The notes below the pieces were generated by a model. That model saw only the letters and a program-made list of their open reading frames with translations. It was not told the origin of the DNA and searched no databases. Shown piece after piece: positions 45,296 to 52,921 of a stretch of 64,000 nucleotides of DNA (its first letter is position 1; every line of letters starts with the position of its first letter). A program made the translations under genes and the position numbers. Origin of the DNA: Terrimonas pollutisoli (lineage in GTDB: Bacteria; Bacteroidota; Bacteroidia; Chitinophagales; Chitinophagaceae); the NCBI RefSeq assembly GCF_029360765.1, contig NZ_JARKNA010000011.1, positions 62,001-126,000 of the forward strand, in the 5' to 3' direction.

Positions 45296-46426
45296 GTGAG
45301 TCGTTATCTACATATTGTATGCCTCGATGTGCCCTGGCCTGCCGATTATGGCGGCGCTATTGATATGATGAATCGTATCAAAATGTTTCACAAACTTGGC
45401 GTTCGCATTCACCTGCATTATTTCAGTTATAATGACAGAGGCAACCCTAATGAATTAAACCAGTTTTGTGAAACAATCAGTGTTTACAAAAGAGAGAATA
45501 ATCCATCAGGGTTTTCGCTAAAGACACCATTCATTGTTTCCTCCCGCATCAATGAGCAATTGATTGAAAGGCTGCAACAGGATAATCACCCCATATTATT
45601 GGAAGGCATTCATTGCACGGGTATATTACCAAAGCTGGATTTGAAAGCCCGGAAAATAATTGTGCGGATGCACAATGAAGAAAGCATTTATTACAAAGAA
45701 CTGGCAATGGCCGAACATAGCCTTGTCAAAAAAATATTCTTCTACAACGAAAGCAGGCTTCTAAAAAAATACACGCATCATTTGCCACAGGATTGTGTTT
45801 ATGCCTGCATTTCGGAAAATGATATTCGACTGCTACAGCACGACTATAAGTTAGACAAGGTAAAGTTTCTACCTGCATTCCCCAGTTGGCAAAAAGTAAA
45901 TGGGCAAGAAGGTCAGGGATGCATTTGCCTGTATCATGGCAATCTTTCTGTAATCGAAAATGAGAAAGCGGCACTATGGCTGCTATGCGAGGTTTTTACA
46001 AAAGCGAGGGTTCCTTTTGTCATTGCGGGAAAAAAACCATCCAAAAGATTGCAGAAATTAGCCGGCCTTTGCCAGCATACCTGCCTCGTAGCTGACCCTG
46101 TTGAATCGGAGATGAATGATCTTGTTCACAAAGCGCAAATACATGTGTTGCCATGCTTCAATAAAAAAGTAACCGGCATCAGGCTTAAATTATTACATGC
46201 ATTGTTTGAGGGAAGACATTGCGTCGTGAACCAGCAAATGGTAGATGGTACAGGGTTGGAAGATGCTTGCCATATAGGCAGCACGGCAAATGCTTTTGCA
46301 TCTATCATTACGCAGCTATATCATCAGCCGTTTACAAGAGAGGAGATCATTTTGCGAAAGCAATTGCTGGGATCCACCTATGACAATGAAAAAAATGCTC
46401 ACCAGCTTATTCAATGGTTATGGTAG
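45296..46426 (+). CDS. GT4-like glycosyltransferase
   Basis: The 376-residue protein starts at a GTG placed directly after the preceding stop codon; a start so tightly coupled is a good reason to choose it. MSRYLHIVCLDVPWPADYGG fits the N-terminal strand and glycine loop of GT-B enzymes. CLYHGNLSVIENEKAALWLL and PFVIAGKKPSKR belong to the C-terminal nucleotide-sugar half, and GIRLKLLHALFEGRHCVVN fits the acceptor-side helix. It pairs with the upstream enzyme in surface-glycan assembly. Its end overlaps the convergent ftsE-like gene by 20 bases. Confidence 0.85.
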   Translation: MSRYLHIVCLDVPWPADYGGAIDMMNRIKMFHKLGVRIHLHYFSYNDRGNPNELNQFCETISVYKRENNPSGFSLKTPFIVSSRINEQLIERLQQDNHPILLEGIHCTGILPKLDLKARKIIVRMHNEESIYYKELAMAEHSLVKKIFFYNESRLLKKYTHHLPQDCVYACISENDIRLLQHDYKLDKVKFLPAFPSWQKVNGQEGQGCICLYHGNLSVIENEKAALWLLCEVFTKARVPFVIAGKKPSKRLQKLAGLCQHTCLVADPVESEMNDLVHKAQIHVLPCFNKKVTGIRLKLLHALFEGRHCVVNQQMVDGTGLEDACHIGSTANAFASIITQLYHQPFTREEIILRKQLLGSTYDNEKNAHQLIQWLW

Positions 46427-47096
46427 CATTATCGATCACCCTTCCTCTTTCTGTCTTTATCGTCCTTGCCGGAAATTTTTGCACCACAATATAATCATGC
46501 GTTGCCATTACAATGGATGTATTAAAGTCACGGCTGATATGAAACAGCAAATTCATGATCTCATCGGACGTTTCAGGATCAAGATTACCCGTAGGCTCAT
46601 CTGCCAATATCAGTTTGGGGGAATTCAATAAAGCACGGGCTATATCTACTCTTTGTTGTTCACCACCACTTAATTCAAATGGCATTTTAAAACCTTTCGC
46701 CTTCAAGCCCACTTTGTCTAACACATCCAACACTTTTTCATCCATCAGTTTTTCATCGGTCCATCCTGTTGCTTTCAAAACAAACTTCAGGTTGTTGTTT
46801 ACATTGCGATCGGTCAGTAATTGAAAATCCTGGAATACAACACCCAATGTCCGGCGCAGGTAAGGAACTTTTCTCCAATCCAGGTTGCGAATACCAAAAC
46901 CAGCTACTGTAGCTTCTCCTTCAGTTAATGCCAACTCACCATACAGTGTTTTTAAAAGACTGGATTTGCCGGTTCCTGTTTTACCAACCAAATACACAAA
47001 CTCTCCTTTATTAACCGTAAGATTTACATCCTGCAACACAAGATTATTACCCTGGTATATGTTAGCATGACTTATTTCAATAATCGGCTCTGACAT
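46407..47096 (-). CDS. ftsE: FtsE-like ABC transporter ATP-binding protein
   Basis: The ATG at 47096 (MSEPIIEISHANIYQGNN) gives 229 residues; an ATG seven codons earlier also exists. It has Walker A GKTGTGKS (38-45), the Q-loop in VVFQDFQLL, signature LSGGEQQRV, Walker B LILADEPTGNLD and switch His in ATHDY. The opening resembles FtsE, the cytoplasmic ATPase that with FtsX controls peptidoglycan hydrolases in division. ftsX is not adjacent. It lies opposite the BlaI promoter, about 130 bases away. Confidence 0.9.
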   Translation of the reverse strand: MSEPIIEISHANIYQGNNLVLQDVNLTVNKGEFVYLVGKTGTGKSSLLKTLYGELALTEGEATVAGFGIRNLDWRKVPYLRRTLGVVFQDFQLLTDRNVNNNLKFVLKATGWTDEKLMDEKVLDVLDKVGLKAKGFKMPFELSGGEQQRVDIARALLNSPKLILADEPTGNLDPETSDEIMNLLFHISRDFNTSIVMATHDYIVVQKFPARTIKTERGRVIDNATITIE

Positions 47097-47159
47097 TATT
47101 TCCAACTTTTGTTGCAAAATAAAGGATTCTATCCTAAGAGGAGTTCAATTTTTTATTAA

Positions 47160-47195
47160 AACTAAAAAATTAGTTGTTAAACTAAAAAATTAGTT
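47160..47195 (+). promoter_or_regulatory. two tandem BlaI-type operators
   Basis: AACTAAAAAATTAGTT occurs at 47160-47175 and identically at 47180-47195. Each has 6-base complementary arms around AAAA. The copies are exactly 20 bases apart (about two helical turns). The second fills the spacer between the -33 and -7 boxes, so binding would block transcription of the BlaI/BlaR1-like pair. Confidence 0.75.
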
Positions 47196-47204
47196 ATACG
47201 TTTG
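47174..47204 (+). promoter_or_regulatory. Bacteroidota-type promoter of the BlaI/BlaR1-like operon
   Basis: TTG at 47174-47176 is separated by 20 bases from TACGTTTG at 47197-47204, matching the TTG-N19-21-TAnnTTTG layout. The start codon of the BlaI gene is 19 bases after the -7 box. Confidence 0.72.
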
Positions 47205-47223
47205 AATCGTAATTTTTTCATGT

Positions 47224-47595
47224 ATGAAAACATTGACCAAAGCAGAAGAGCAGGTAATGCAAGCTTTATGGAAATTAAATAAAGCATTTCTCAGGGATCT
47301 TGTAGAAGCAATGCCGGTACCAAAACCTCACCAAAATACTGTTGCTACCCTTTTAAAGATTTTAGTGGAAAAAGAATTTGTTGGTATTCATGTATTGGGG
47401 CGTCAACATGAATATTATCCGCTAATGAGCAAGGAAGAATATTCAAAACGCACCATGAAGCAAATGGTAAAAGGTTATTTCGAAGGTTCATTCAGCAATG
47501 TGGTGTCATTTATGGTAAAGGAAAACAATATTTCTATTGAAGAACTCGAAACGCTTTTGCAGCAAATTAAAAAACAGCAAAACCCTAAGAAATGA
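47224..47595 (+). CDS. BlaI/MecI/CopY-family repressor
   Basis: The 123-residue protein has the winged-helix domain of BlaI/MecI: LTKAEEQVMQALWKLNKAFL, then KPHQNTVATLLKILVEKEFV, and a C-terminal dimerisation helix pair with the tail ISIEELETLLQQIKKQ. Such repressors bind palindromic operators and are released by proteolysis after the partner sensor senses a wall-active signal. Two matching operators overlap its promoter, so it probably represses itself. The sensor gene starts four bases before its stop codon, so translation is coupled. Confidence 0.93.
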   Translation: MKTLTKAEEQVMQALWKLNKAFLRDLVEAMPVPKPHQNTVATLLKILVEKEFVGIHVLGRQHEYYPLMSKEEYSKRTMKQMVKGYFEGSFSNVVSFMVKENNISIEELETLLQQIKKQQNPKK

Positions 47596-50060
47596 GAAAT
47601 ATACTGCTTTACCTGTTCCAGTCAATACTCAGTTCGGGAATTCTTTATGCCTATTATCACTTTTTTCTTCGTAATAAAAAATTTCATCGGTACAACCGAT
47701 ATTATCTGCTATCTATAGTAGTTATCAGCATTATTATTCCGTTTTTGCAGATTCCCGTTTATTTTGATGATGCTACAACAACACCATTTTTAGCAAACAC
47801 CCTAACTACCATTTCATCCGGCGGTTTTGAAGAAGAAGCTGCGATCACTGCCGTAACGGCTAAAGAATCATGGTTTACTTTTAAAAATATTCTTTCACTT
47901 CTTTACATCATCGTGGGATTGATTTTGTTTGTCAGATTTCTTCTGGCATTGCTAAGAATAGCCCGGATGATTACTATCTATCCAAAAGAACAACTGGACA
48001 ATATCCAATTTATTGCTACAACTGATCCTGCTACTCCCTTTTCTTTTTTCCGCTGGCTTTTTTGGAACAATAAAATCGAACTGAACTCGGATAATGGTCA
48101 GCAAATATTCCGTCATGAACTATTTCATATCCGGCAAAAACACAGCTGGGATATTATATTTCTCGAGATTATTTCTATGCTCGTTTGGATCAATCCATTC
48201 TTTCACCTGATAAAAAGAGAAATCAAGGTCATTCATGAATTCCTGGCTGACAAGTTTGCCGTTGAAGAAAATAAGGAATGGGATTATGCAGAACTGCTGC
48301 TGATGCAGGTATTAGGCTCTCCGAACACAAGATTAACCAATCCATTTTTCCATAACCAAATCAAAAGACGAATCGCTATGCTCACCACATCAAAAAAACC
48401 AGGTTATCAATACATGAGAAAAATAATGGTATTGCCCTTAGCGGCTATTGTTATGCTTTTGTTTGCTTTTACTTATAAAAATAAAGCTAACGGCAGCTCC
48501 ATCTTGCCGGAAAAACCAATAACGATTGTGGTCGATGCAGGCCATGGCGGCGACGATCCAGGAGCCTGGACACTGGACGGAAAATATAATGAAGCCCAGC
48601 TGTCACTTGATATAGCTAAAACAATCCAGGAGTTGGCAAAGGAATATCACATCAATATAATAATGACAAGGGAAGATAAAAAGTTTCCGGGTGGCGCATC
48701 AGACAAGAATGAAGCTCTCAGGAAAATAGTTGCTTTAACCAATAACACAAAACCGGATGCATTTATATCCATTCATCTGAATACCATAACATCCAACAAA
48801 AAAAACCAGTCCATGCTTTCAGGTATAGATGCTTATGTATCTAACAAAAGAGAGGATGAAAAAGGAAAACAGCTGGCCTCTGTCATTTTGCAACAATTAT
48901 CTCTCGTATATAAAACCCGTGAAGAGATAAAATACCGTACTTACAACGGCATATTTGTTTTAGACAAAAGTAATTGTCCCGCGGTTTTATTGGAATGTGG
49001 TTTTATTGATAATGCCAAAGACCTTGCGTTTATCACCGACAAGAATAACCAACAAAAAATAGCAAGAAGTATATTGGAAGGTATTGTAAAATTTAAAAAT
49101 GCAAAAACTTCCGCAAACCCGGATCAATCACAATTAATGAACGACACTGTACCAAAATCTAAGGACGATAATATAATTTTTGAAAAACTGGAAATCGAGC
49201 CTTCATTTCCGGGCGGACAAACTGCATGGACTAACTACATCACCAAGCATATTGATACCAACCAGCCAATACAGAAAGGTGCCCCATCCGGCAATTATAC
49301 TGTGTTTGTTCAGTTTGTGGTCAACAAAGAAGGTGGAATTACAGATGTGAAGCCGTTGACAAAACATGGTTATGGCATGGAGGAACAAGCGGTGGAAGCA
49401 ATAAAGAAAGGGCCTCGCTGGATTCCCGGAGCGCAAAATGGATTTAAAGTAAATGCTTACAAAAAACAGCGTTTCGATTTCATTGTTGAAAAAAACAAAA
49501 AAACAGTATCATTTAACACAGACAATATAAAGCCCAATAATGAAGTGGTAGTGGTTGGCTATAAAACTAATCAAACGGATAATAAACCGGTTTTTGAAAA
49601 AGTGGAAATTGAACCGTCTTTCCCTGGCGGGGATGTAGCCTGGAGAAGATACCTGGAACGTAATGCAAACTCTATGGTGCCTGTTGATAAGGGTGCTCCT
49701 TCGGGTGTTTACAAAGTAATGGTTCAATATATTGTTAAAGACGACGGCTCGATACATGATGTGAAAGCCTTGACCTCTTTTGGTTACGGCATGGAAGCAG
49801 AGGCTATTCGGGTATTAGAAAACAGCCCCGCTTGGTTGCCAGCTATGCAAAATGGGAAAAAAGTTAACGCTTATAAAAAACAGCCTATTACTTTCATCGT
49901 GGAGGAGGAAAAGAATAACAGCTCTGAAAAAAATGAAACTACGGTAGCAGGTTATGCCAGAGATTCATCAAAACAAATAGAAGAAGTAAAGGTAGTTGGC
50001 TATGGCACTGGCAAACCAAACAAGGTAAAAGAAGTGACTGTCATCGGCTATCCGAGGTAG
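47592..50060 (+). CDS. BlaR1-like M56 peptidase fused to amidase and two TonB-type domains; 3' end cut by IS
   Basis: The 822-residue protein joins several domains. Residues 1-290 are an M56 sensor with membrane segments and HELFH (175-179, zinc site), plus HEFLAD at 215-220. Residues 308-500 are an Amidase_3 domain with DAGHGG (H318), E334, SIHLN (H395) and LLECGFI (E468), so its zinc site looks intact. Residues 528-635 and 667-772 are two TonB_C-like domains, each starting with EPSFPGG. EVVVVGY, EVKVVGYGT and EVTVIGY repeat from 651 on. The IS at 50056 ends the frame early; before insertion it read GYPTKEQSKK. It probably cleaves or controls the BlaI partner. Confidence 0.85.
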   Translation: MRNILLYLFQSILSSGILYAYYHFFLRNKKFHRYNRYYLLSIVVISIIIPFLQIPVYFDDATTTPFLANTLTTISSGGFEEEAAITAVTAKESWFTFKNILSLLYIIVGLILFVRFLLALLRIARMITIYPKEQLDNIQFIATTDPATPFSFFRWLFWNNKIELNSDNGQQIFRHELFHIRQKHSWDIIFLEIISMLVWINPFFHLIKREIKVIHEFLADKFAVEENKEWDYAELLLMQVLGSPNTRLTNPFFHNQIKRRIAMLTTSKKPGYQYMRKIMVLPLAAIVMLLFAFTYKNKANGSSILPEKPITIVVDAGHGGDDPGAWTLDGKYNEAQLSLDIAKTIQELAKEYHINIIMTREDKKFPGGASDKNEALRKIVALTNNTKPDAFISIHLNTITSNKKNQSMLSGIDAYVSNKREDEKGKQLASVILQQLSLVYKTREEIKYRTYNGIFVLDKSNCPAVLLECGFIDNAKDLAFITDKNNQQKIARSILEGIVKFKNAKTSANPDQSQLMNDTVPKSKDDNIIFEKLEIEPSFPGGQTAWTNYITKHIDTNQPIQKGAPSGNYTVFVQFVVNKEGGITDVKPLTKHGYGMEEQAVEAIKKGPRWIPGAQNGFKVNAYKKQRFDFIVEKNKKTVSFNTDNIKPNNEVVVVGYKTNQTDNKPVFEKVEIEPSFPGGDVAWRRYLERNANSMVPVDKGAPSGVYKVMVQYIVKDDGSIHDVKALTSFGYGMEAEAIRVLENSPAWLPAMQNGKKVNAYKKQPITFIVEEEKNNSSEKNETTVAGYARDSSKQIEEVKVVGYGTGKPNKVKEVTVIGYPR
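50048..50055. repeat. target duplication, left copy (CTATCCGA)
   Basis: The same eight bases occur at 51482-51489 directly after the right end of the IS. Eight bases fits IS256-family insertion. Confidence 0.85.
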
Positions 50061-50115
50061 TATTTAATACTTTGTGTAAATAGATTACAAGTAACTGTAT
50101 TGAAGAGTATAACCA

Positions 50116-50180
50116 CCCGTGCAGGTGGAGCGAAGTGAGGCGGAGCGTAGCGGAGCCGAACGAAGCGGAACCTGCACGGG
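50116..50180 (+). other. long hairpin upstream of transposase, with internal GGAGCGNAG-type repeats
   Basis: CCCGTGCAGGT (50116-50126) pairs perfectly with ACCTGCACGGG (50170-50180) around a 43-base loop of repeated GGAGCG/AAGCGG units. It lies between the IS left end and the transposase start, so it may damp read-through into transposase, or host a small structured RNA. Function is inferred only. Confidence 0.55.
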
Positions 50181-50229
50181 GACGGCGGCAAAAATTGCCC
50201 CGTTCTTTATTAACTTTAAATACAGTTTT

Positions 50230-51438
50230 ATGGACAATCCACAACACAATCTTTCTAAAGATTTTTTCAAGCAATTCAAAAGCAAAGAAGACTTTCAATC
50301 ATTTTTTAGTGAGCTATACAAGCAAGGTATAGCAGAGATGCTGCAGGCCGAGTTAGATGAACACTTGGGTTACGAAAAGCATAGCAAAGAAGGTCATAAC
50401 ACCGGTAACAGCCGCAACGGATCTTATTCCAAAAAAGTAAAGACCGAATCACTGGGTGATCTTGTGCTCAATATTCCCCGTGACCGTAACAGTGAGTTTG
50501 AGCCTAAACTGATACCTAAAGGCTCTCGTATGAGTGATAAGCTGGAAGAATCCATTATCGGTATGTATAGCCGGGGAATGACCACTTCTGATATATCCCG
50601 CCAGGTCAAAGAAGTATATGGAGTAGATGTCAGTGAAGGCACTATCTCCAATGTTACCAACCGCATTATTGAACACGTAAAAGAATGGCAAAACCGGCCG
50701 CTGGATACTGTTTACTTTACTGTATGGATGGATGCCATTGTATTGAAAGTAAAACAAAATGGCAAGTACATCAATAAGTGCATTTACCTGGTTATCGGAC
50801 TCAAACAAGATGGCTTAAAAGAAGTGCTGGGAATGTGGATGGCAGAAACAGAGTCAGCTTCTTTTTGGATGAGCGTATTGACAGATTTGAAAGCCCGTGG
50901 CGTGGAAGATATTCTCATCGCCTGCACTGACAATCTGAAAGGATTTACCGACGCTATAAAAGGGGTTTTTCCCGGGACCGTCACTCAGCTTTGTATTGTA
51001 CATCAAATACGCAACTCCTGCAAATACGTAGTCTGGAAAGACAGAAAAGCCTTCTGCACTGATCTGAAGAATGTTTATGGGGCTGTAAACCGACAGGCCG
51101 CCGAGCAAGCCATGGAGGACTTTGAAACTACCTGGGGACACAAATACAAACATGCCATTCAATCCTGGCGATCAAACTGGCAAGAACTTACCAGCTACTT
51201 TGATTTTCCTCTGGAGATCCGCAAGATCATTTATACTACCAATACCATTGAAAATCTCAATCGGGGAATCAGAAAATATATTAAAACGAAAGTTCAGTTT
51301 ACTGATGATGCGGCTGCCGGGAAAGCCGTTTATCTCGCTATTATGAACATCGAACAAAAATGGAGTATGCCCATCCAAAATTGGGGTTACATACTCCATC
51401 AGTTCTTAACTATCTTTGAAAGCAGATGCCAACTCTAA
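50230..51438 (+). CDS. IS256-family (mutator-type) transposase
   Basis: I start at the ATG at 50230 (MDNPQHNLSKDFFK), giving 402 residues; a longer frame from 50119 would run through the hairpin. The N-terminal part has AELDEHLGYEKH and NSRNGSYSKKVK, typical of IS256. The DDE catalytic residues are in VWMDAIVLK, IACTDNLKGF and TTNTIENLNRGI, with the C-x2-H-like QLCIVHQIRNS nearby. It cuts and joins the IS ends with 8- or 9-bp duplications, as seen here. Confidence 0.95.
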   Translation: MDNPQHNLSKDFFKQFKSKEDFQSFFSELYKQGIAEMLQAELDEHLGYEKHSKEGHNTGNSRNGSYSKKVKTESLGDLVLNIPRDRNSEFEPKLIPKGSRMSDKLEESIIGMYSRGMTTSDISRQVKEVYGVDVSEGTISNVTNRIIEHVKEWQNRPLDTVYFTVWMDAIVLKVKQNGKYINKCIYLVIGLKQDGLKEVLGMWMAETESASFWMSVLTDLKARGVEDILIACTDNLKGFTDAIKGVFPGTVTQLCIVHQIRNSCKYVVWKDRKAFCTDLKNVYGAVNRQAAEQAMEDFETTWGHKYKHAIQSWRSNWQELTSYFDFPLEIRKIIYTTNTIENLNRGIRKYIKTKVQFTDDAAAGKAVYLAIMNIEQKWSMPIQNWGYILHQFLTIFESRCQL

Positions 51439-51481
51439 CTACAGTTGCTTATTCCATTTACACAAAATATTTTATACTCTC

Positions 51482-51489
51482 CTATCCGA
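51482..51489. repeat. target duplication, right copy (CTATCCGA)
   Basis: Identical to 50048-50055 and directly after the IS right end. Reading on in the frame of the BlaR1-like gene gives TKEQSKK and a TGA stop at 51510-51512. Confidence 0.85.
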
Positions 51490-51556
51490 CCAAAGAACAG
51501 TCAAAAAAGTGAAACAATAATAAGCCTTTCGGATATGCATCAAACAATAAACCTGA

Positions 51557-52726
51557 TCAATAAACCAGCTTGTTGTTTTTTACGTCGATCACCAATTCCT
51601 TTTTTTCACTCTCCTCTACCCTGCCAATCACCTGCGCATCCACACCAAAAGTTTTAGCAACGCTAATCATCTTATCGGCGTCTTTTTCGTTAGTGTATAT
51701 TTCCAGCCGCGTTCCCATATTAAATACCTGGTACATTTCACGGTCATCAGCGCCACTGGCTTTTTGTATTAACTGGAAAATAACCGGCGGCTCAAACAAG
51801 TTATCTTTTACGATGCGAACATTTTCCGGAACATATTTTAAACATTTGGTTTGCCCGCCTCCACTGCAATGTATCAGTCCGTTGATGCTGTCAAAATGAT
51901 TTTTCAACAGATCTTTCATCACCGGCGCAAAGGTCCGGGTCGGCGAGAGCAAAAGTTTTCCAATCTCCAATTGCTGATTTCCGACTTCTATCTCCTCCGT
52001 CATTTTATGAGGCCCGATATAAACCACGTCAGCCGAAAGCGAATTGTCAAACGTTTCGGGATATTGTTTTCCATAAACCTTATTCAGCACGTCATGCCTG
52101 GCGCTGGTAAGTCCATTACTGGCCAAACCGCTGTTGTAGGCTGATTCATAATTTGCCTGGCCAAAACCCGCTAAACCGACAATCACATTCCCCGGCTTTA
52201 TCTTTTCATTCGTAACGATTTTATCCTTCGGCCAGCGGGCAGTCATCGTGCCATTGACGGCAATGGTACGAACCACATCGCCAACGTCGGCTGTTTCACC
52301 GCCCATGAAGTTGATGTTGACGCCAAAACCTTTCATGTTATCAAAAAACTCCTGTGTACCATTTATAACGGCTTCCAACACTTCGGCCGGGATATTTTTT
52401 TTATTACGATCAATGGTGGAAGAAAAAAGAAAGTTGTCATAAATCCCGACACAAAGCAAATCATCCAAATTCATCACGATGGCATCCTGTGCTATTCCCT
52501 TCCAAACAGATACGTCTCCTGTTTCTTTCCAGTATAGATAAGCCAGGATACTTTTGGTACCTGCACCATCCGCATGCATCACATTTACCCAGTTATTATC
52601 GCCACACAGTACATCCGGGTATACTTTACAAAACGCTTTGGGAAAAAGTCCCTGGTCAAGATGCTTTGTTGCTTCATGTACTTCTTCTTTCTGGGCTGAT
52701 ACACCTCTTTTTTCGTATAAACTCAT
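51557..52726 (-). CDS. purM: phosphoribosylformylglycinamidine cyclo-ligase (AIR synthetase)
   Basis: The ATG at 52726 (MSLYEKRGVSAQKEEVHE) gives 389 residues; one two codons earlier is also possible. The ATP-binding PurM/AIRS fold shows as HADGAGTKSILAYL, AQDAIVMNLDDLLCVG, and NFMGGETADVGD, then GLIHCSGGGQTKCLKYV in the C-terminal half. The enzyme closes the imidazole ring in purine synthesis. A 7-bp-period array (51954-51988) lies inside the gene and encodes VGNQQLEIGK, an in-frame insert-like stretch. It is convergent with the former end of the BlaR1-like gene. Confidence 0.93.
   Translation of the reverse strand: MSLYEKRGVSAQKEEVHEATKHLDQGLFPKAFCKVYPDVLCGDNNWVNVMHADGAGTKSILAYLYWKETGDVSVWKGIAQDAIVMNLDDLLCVGIYDNFLFSSTIDRNKKNIPAEVLEAVINGTQEFFDNMKGFGVNINFMGGETADVGDVVRTIAVNGTMTARWPKDKIVTNEKIKPGNVIVGLAGFGQANYESAYNSGLASNGLTSARHDVLNKVYGKQYPETFDNSLSADVVYIGPHKMTEEIEVGNQQLEIGKLLLSPTRTFAPVMKDLLKNHFDSINGLIHCSGGGQTKCLKYVPENVRIVKDNLFEPPVIFQLIQKASGADDREMYQVFNMGTRLEIYTNEKDADKMISVAKTFGVDAQVIGRVEESEKKELVIDVKNNKLVY
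51954..51988. repeat. 7-bp tandem array inside purM
   Basis: Five seven-base units (AGTTTTC, CAATCTC, CAATTGC, TGATTTC, CGACTTC) follow without gaps. They encode part of EVGNQQLEIGKL in PurM, keeping the frame. Confidence 0.6.
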
Positions 52727-52812
52727 ATCCAAATTTGTGCGGCAAAGCTAAAAAGAAACAGGACACGGATTGAAAGATTCCCAATTGATTTTATGCAACC
52801 AAACAGGGTATG

Positions 52813-52854
52813 TTACCAGTTACCTGTTACCGGTAACCGGTAACCGGAAACTGG
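52813..52854. repeat. 7-bp tandem array between purM and ribF
   Basis: Six consecutive seven-base units are seen: TTACCAG, TTACCTG, TTACCGG, TAACCGG, TAACCGG, AAACTGG. It sits in the divergent purM-ribF gap. Some adjacent units form short palindromes around CCGG. Confidence 0.75.
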
Positions 52855-52903
52855 TAACGAATACTGACTATTAAACACCATATTTTGATTTAGCTTTTTC
52901 AAT

Positions 52904-52911
52904 TAGTTTTG
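52904..52911 (+). promoter_or_regulatory. -7 box upstream of ribF
   Basis: TAGTTTTG fits TAnnTTTG and ends 10 bases before the ATG of ribF. A TTTG at 52884-52887 is 16 bases upstream, a little closer than the ideal spacing. Confidence 0.4.
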
Positions 52912-52921
52912 CTTCACTTTT

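Larger units (their letters stand above)
50056..51481 (+). mobile_element. IS256-family insertion sequence (1426 bp)
   Basis: The element carries one transposase gene and imperfect terminal inverted repeats of about 40 bases. The left end starts GGTAGTATTTAATAC and the right end, reverse-complemented, starts GGAGAGTATAAAATAT; both contain TTTGTGTAAAT and end in AACTGTA. It is flanked by the 8-bp direct repeat CTATCCGA. It inserted seven codons before the end of the BlaR1-like gene and supplies its current TAG stop. Intact frame and ends suggest it could still move. Confidence 0.9.

Noticed and set aside
50060..50072. Alternative IS boundary with TATTTAATAC/TATTTTATAC as target duplication
   Set aside because: This pair has a mismatch and an extra base, whereas CTATCCGA on both sides is exact and leaves matching GG-AGTAT ends.
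52813..52854. Possible CRISPR array
   Set aside because: The units are seven bases with no spacers, and there are no cas genes in the window.
52750..52921. FMN riboswitch before ribF
   Set aside because: None of the conserved RFN elements is visible; the gap holds a heptamer array and a promoter-like box instead.
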